Positions 60,549 to 64,000 of a DNA stretch of 64,000 nucleotides are shown one piece after another (the first letter of the stretch is position 1; every line of letters starts with the position of its first letter). The stretch spans positions 62,001-126,000 of the forward strand of contig JBBPUQ010000006.1 in assembly GCA_038501195.1 (NCBI GenBank), given 5' to 3'. A program made the translations under genes and the position numbers. The DNA is from Nemania diffusa (lineage: Eukaryota; Ascomycota; Sordariomycetes; Xylariales; Xylariaceae). Below the pieces are notes generated by a model that was not told the origin of the DNA, did not search any database, and worked only from the letters and a program-made list of their open reading frames with translations.

Positions 60549-63506
60549 ATGATGAATCAAAACCTTATTGCACCATCCTCACAGCTTAACGCATCAGGCA
60601 AATCTACCCCCGATCAAGATGAATCTTCCCTAAATGCTACCACCGCCATGGTAGAATGCTTTGGTGATTGGCAGATCAGACCTGATATTGTTTACCTAGA
60701 CAATGGCGCATTTGGTGCTTGTCCTACGGTAGTTGTAGAGAAACAACAGTACATTCGGCGCTGGATTGAAGAGAATCCCCACGAATTCTTTGAACGAAAC
60801 TACATCTCTTCTTGGGAGGCCAGCCGGGAAGCTCTGGCTAGGTTCCTACACGCTGAGGCGGCGGACTTGGTGTTCACTCCGGGAGCAACACAGTAAGCTC
60901 ATTTAGAGTTAATATTCAACCAATAGCATTCTGGAAACTAAAATCAGTTGTTATTGTACTTTCTCACCCCAAAGATTCATATTTGCCCCCTAAACGCTAC
61001 CCGTGTTCTCCCTTCAATAGAAATTGCTGACTGATAGGACAGCGGCATGAACGTGGTGATCCAAAGCCTAAGGTTCAATAGTGGCGATGAAATAGTCACC
61101 ACCAATCATGCCTATAGTTCCGTTCGGCTTGTGCTTGACCATGTGGCAAACCTACACGGAGCCCGCATTGTGGTTATTGATATGCCTCTGGAGGTTTCTG
61201 GACCAGATGTTCTCCTACAGCGAATACTTGCCAGTGTCACGCCTCGAACGCGGTTCGCAGTCATAGACCACGTCCCCAGTAGGTCTGGACTAATATTCCC
61301 TATAAAGGAAATTGTTAGCGAACTCGCTATACGAAATATTGATACCCTTGTGGATGGCGCGCATGCACCCGGTATGATCCCCTTGGATATTTCGGACATT
61401 AATGCTGCATACTATGTGGCCAACTGTCACAAGTGGATGTGTGTGCCTCGTGGAGTCGGCTTTCTTCATGTGCGGCGTGATCGAGCCCAGAACATCCGAC
61501 CACTGGTGATTGCCCGGTCTCCCTTTGTTGTGAACAAATCTAAGCATTCCCATCTGGAGCATAGCTTTGGGTGGATGGGTACCTATTGCCCATCTGCCGT
61601 GTTGACTCTGCCTACATCCATCTCCTATCTGGAGAATGTTATGCCAGGGGGCTATCGCGGCCTGCTTGCTAGGAACCATAATCTTACGGTTCTTGCGCGA
61701 AGAATCATCTGCAGAACTCTTGGTATTCCTCTTCCATGCCCTGACAGCATGATCGGTGCCATGGCAACTATACCTCTCCCCGATTCCCCTGGGCCTGAGC
61801 TAGAAGGGATGCTTCCTATCCAGCAGATCCTCTGGAAAGAACACGGTATCGTCATTCCTATTTACTCTTGGCCCTCCTACCCAAAGAGAGTGATCCGCTT
61901 GTCTGTTCAGGCCTACAATTCTTTGGATCAGTACCTCCGACTGGCGGATTGCCTACGCTCAGTGTTGCATAATGAAAGAGTTTCTATGCACGAAAGATTC
62001 AATGCATGGCCACCTAAGAACGCCAAGATTTCAGGTACTTGGAGGAGTGGCAACGAGCATGTGTTGCCTCAATATGGATCAACTTGTGGTCACCACGTTG
62101 AAAAAGGGAGCGACAATATCAATTGCTTAGTTACACCCCACCAAGACATCGAAAACCCAACGCCGTTGGCTCTTCTTGCCCTAGCCCAGTTAAGAATTCG
62201 AAGAATTATGCAGGGTAGTTTCAACTCTTATCCCGTGTCGCTTTACCCTACTGCCGGGGATACAGAGACACGGTTTTTCAAGGAGATCCAAAGGGAATCC
62301 GGCCATGCCAACCTTGAGTTATCAAGAATTACCTACATGTTGACCCGCTTGGACCGACGTAGGATTCCCAAGCTAATGGCTCCTATCTTGGCGCGTTTGC
62401 TAGGAACCAAAGATGTCATCGAGAGCTGGGCCGATTCTGTCAAGCTTTTGAAAAACCAAGCCCAGATATTGGCTCGCAATATGACGTTTGACATGGAAGC
62501 CCCTCGGACACCTGGCACGTTTCCGATGGACGCCAGGAACTTTATCCAGAAAGTGGCACCATACGAGCCAGAGAGCGGAGAGGAAAATCTCAGTCTAACA
62601 TTCTGGCTTCGAGCCTTGGCGGATTTCATCAGTAAGGGCTCGTGGTCTCTCACGCGTGTCACTTCATTTCTCCAGATCCATTCGTTTATCAAAGATCCAA
62701 TTGGTGGGCTGCGCAGTGATATCGTCACTCAGACAGAGGTTTTTGCCCTTCTTTTGAGCAAGCTAAAACCCGAGGTTGGCGATACACAGCCTAGCCAGGG
62801 TGTTTGGGAGGAAGTTATCGCCCAGATGGCTCTGGAGTCGTCGTTCTTATCGCAACCTCTAGTCCGCGATGCAAGTTACGTCCATTTCATAGGCGACCAG
62901 CAGCTCGTGTACAGTTACGTGGACATAGATCAACTAGCGCGTTCCGAGTTCGCATGCATAGATATCGTTGTTGGGATGATCCAAGATATTATCGGTAGCT
63001 CGAGCACTGAAGATTGCTGTATAGCGCCCATCGCAGTAGCTAACAGCTATCCGGTTTCCTCTAGCCATGATGCGCGCCCGGTTATCATCGATGGTAACAA
63101 TCGCACCGCCGCGATTAGTTTCCTAAAGTTTATTTCTATCTATGGAGTCCCAGACGTGGGTAAAACAGATGAACTGAGAGAGTACTGCCGAGATCATGGG
63201 CTTGGGCCAGTTTGTTTTGTCGACTTATATAAGGTGCTGGAAAGCCTCTGGCAGAGCCACATCGGCACCATTAACCAGCTCAAAATCCCTGAGACGGTGG
63301 CTCAATTTAGGGGGGTACAACAACTACCGGCTTTAGTTACGGAAGAGGCGTCGTTTTTCACCAAGACCCTGGTGGATGGTGACGAGAATATACTACAACC
63401 AGTCCACCAGAGCATTTTCGCTACGGATGATCTACTAGTAGCATTTCCAGGGAAGATGCAATGCCATGGGCGAGCAAAGGGATTTATAGCCATGCCTATC
63501 CGATGA
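60549..63506 (+). CDS. Class V PLP enzyme fused to an unrecognised ~500-residue C-terminal domain
   Basis: Two exons, 60549-60892 and 61043-63506, about 935 residues. Using the AG at 61041-61042 gives PGATHGMNVVIQSL, the family's expected join. Residues about 45-425 are a class V aminotransferase-like domain of the isopenicillin-N epimerase / cysteine lyase type: YLDNGAFGACP, LVDGAHAPGMIPLDIS (Asp219, His222), and CHKWMCVPRGVGFLHV with Schiff-base Lys245. Such enzymes normally end at 400-450 residues. Here the frame stays open for another ~500 residues (about 428-935) that I cannot assign. This part is largely helical-looking and has one conspicuous motif, VIIDGNNRTAA (795-805), reminiscent of the DG(N/H)xR turn of ParB/DUF1015-like proteins. 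No stop, start or splice pair separates the halves. It is convergent with a racemase gene 111 bp away. The substrate is unknown. Confidence 0.82.
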
Positions 63507-63617
63507 AATTGTATTTCGCATTCTGAACTTGCTTGTTTGGAGCAGAGGAGTTAGTTTTGTCTGTAGTCACATCTCTATGACGGTTTTCATATCGTGGTAT
63601 CCAAGGGTCCGTATTTA

Positions 63618-64000
63618 TCAAATTTGCATAGCCCAATCAGCGGCAGCTATTGCGTGAATCTTCGTTGTGTCAAACATTGGAATGGGACACCCCTCTTCGT
63701 TCACTAGAAGCCCAATTTCCGTGCATCCAAGAATTAGGCATTCAGCACCTGCTTTTGCCAGGTCCTCGATGATCTTGTAGTAGCTCTTCCGCGATGATTC
63801 CGTTATAATTCCATTGCAGAGCTCGTTGTAAATGATTGAATGGACGACATCGCGGCCCTCATCTTCCGGAACGATGACGCGTAATCCATACTTTTCAGAC
63901 AGGCGGGCCTTGTAGAAGTCTTTCTCCATTGTGAAACGAGTTCCCAGGAGCCCGACGGATTTGAATCCGGCCTTGAGGATGCAATCTGCGGTGGGGTCGA
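63618..64000 (-). CDS. Asp/Glu racemase family protein, C-terminal part (cut by window edge)
   Basis: The frame is open from the window edge to the stop at 63618, about 127 residues. It continues upstream of the internal ATG at 63929 as ADCILKAGFKSVGLLGTRFT, so the gene starts beyond 64000. The motif GAECLILGCTEIGLLV carries the second catalytic Cys of the aspartate/glutamate racemase family (YgeA-like), and GLLGTRFTM is the loop typical of the family. These enzymes racemise amino acids by a two-cysteine mechanism; the first Cys is outside the window. Next to two PLP enzymes it may supply or process a D-amino acid, which is inference. Confidence 0.88.
   Translation of the reverse strand, partial: DPTADCILKAGFKSVGLLGTRFTMEKDFYKARLSEKYGLRVIVPEDEGRDVVHSIIYNELCNGIITESSRKSYYKIIEDLAKAGAECLILGCTEIGLLVNEEGCPIPMFDTTKIHAIAAADWAMQI

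Noticed and set aside
61652..62728. Minus-strand ORFs under the class V PLP gene
   Set aside because: Shadows of a long, well-supported coding frame.

Overview
The window looks like nuclear DNA of a filamentous ascomycete (Pezizomycotina). Many genes carry 50-150 nt introns with GT..AG ends and CTAAC/CTGAC-like branch sites. The protein families are typically fungal: a NACHT-type NLR, a Zn2Cys6 regulator, a GH28 polygalacturonase, and fungal PD-(D/E)XK-like and kinase-like families. Long stretches are almost pure A+T, as expected from repeat-induced point mutation (RIP). I cannot name the species; a plant-associated lifestyle is only hinted at by the secreted pectinase.

Layout. 1-18650 is an extreme AT-rich isochore with no credible gene, built of decayed repeats and simple arrays. 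18994-22309 (minus) is a four-exon NLR-like STAND gene, a normal-GC island between that isochore and a second AT-rich block (22610-24835). 24836-31600 is repeat-rich: the best preserved copy of a repeat whose mutated copies lie at 16.4 and 18.5 kb, a short terminal-inverted-repeat element inserted in it, a foldback sequence also present at 22.5 kb, minisatellites, and a frameshifted PD-(D/E)XK-like gene. 31627-39507 holds a class 3 lipase, an intact relative of the PD-(D/E)XK gene, and an atypical kinase.

From 42 kb rightward eight enzyme, transport and regulator genes alternate strictly in strand (+ - + - + - + -). They are an FAD-linked oxidase, a Zn2Cys6 regulator, a polygalacturonase, an MFS exporter, a class I/II PLP enzyme, a secreted thioredoxin-reductase-like flavoprotein with a CPWC motif, a class V PLP enzyme fused to an unrecognised ~500-residue domain, and an Asp/Glu racemase cut by the window edge. 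Four convergent pairs are separated by three spacers of 2.2-2.5 kb.

The right part (about 50-64 kb) is the most interesting. Two PLP enzymes, a dithiol flavoprotein, a transporter and an amino-acid racemase suggest amino-acid or sulfur-based small-molecule chemistry, similar in enzyme types to epipolythiodioxopiperazine pathways. No NRPS, PKS or other backbone synthase is in the window, so the cluster idea is inference.

Splice sites were assigned by eye from frame continuity, splice motifs and family resemblance. Family names come from recognised motifs, not from a database search.
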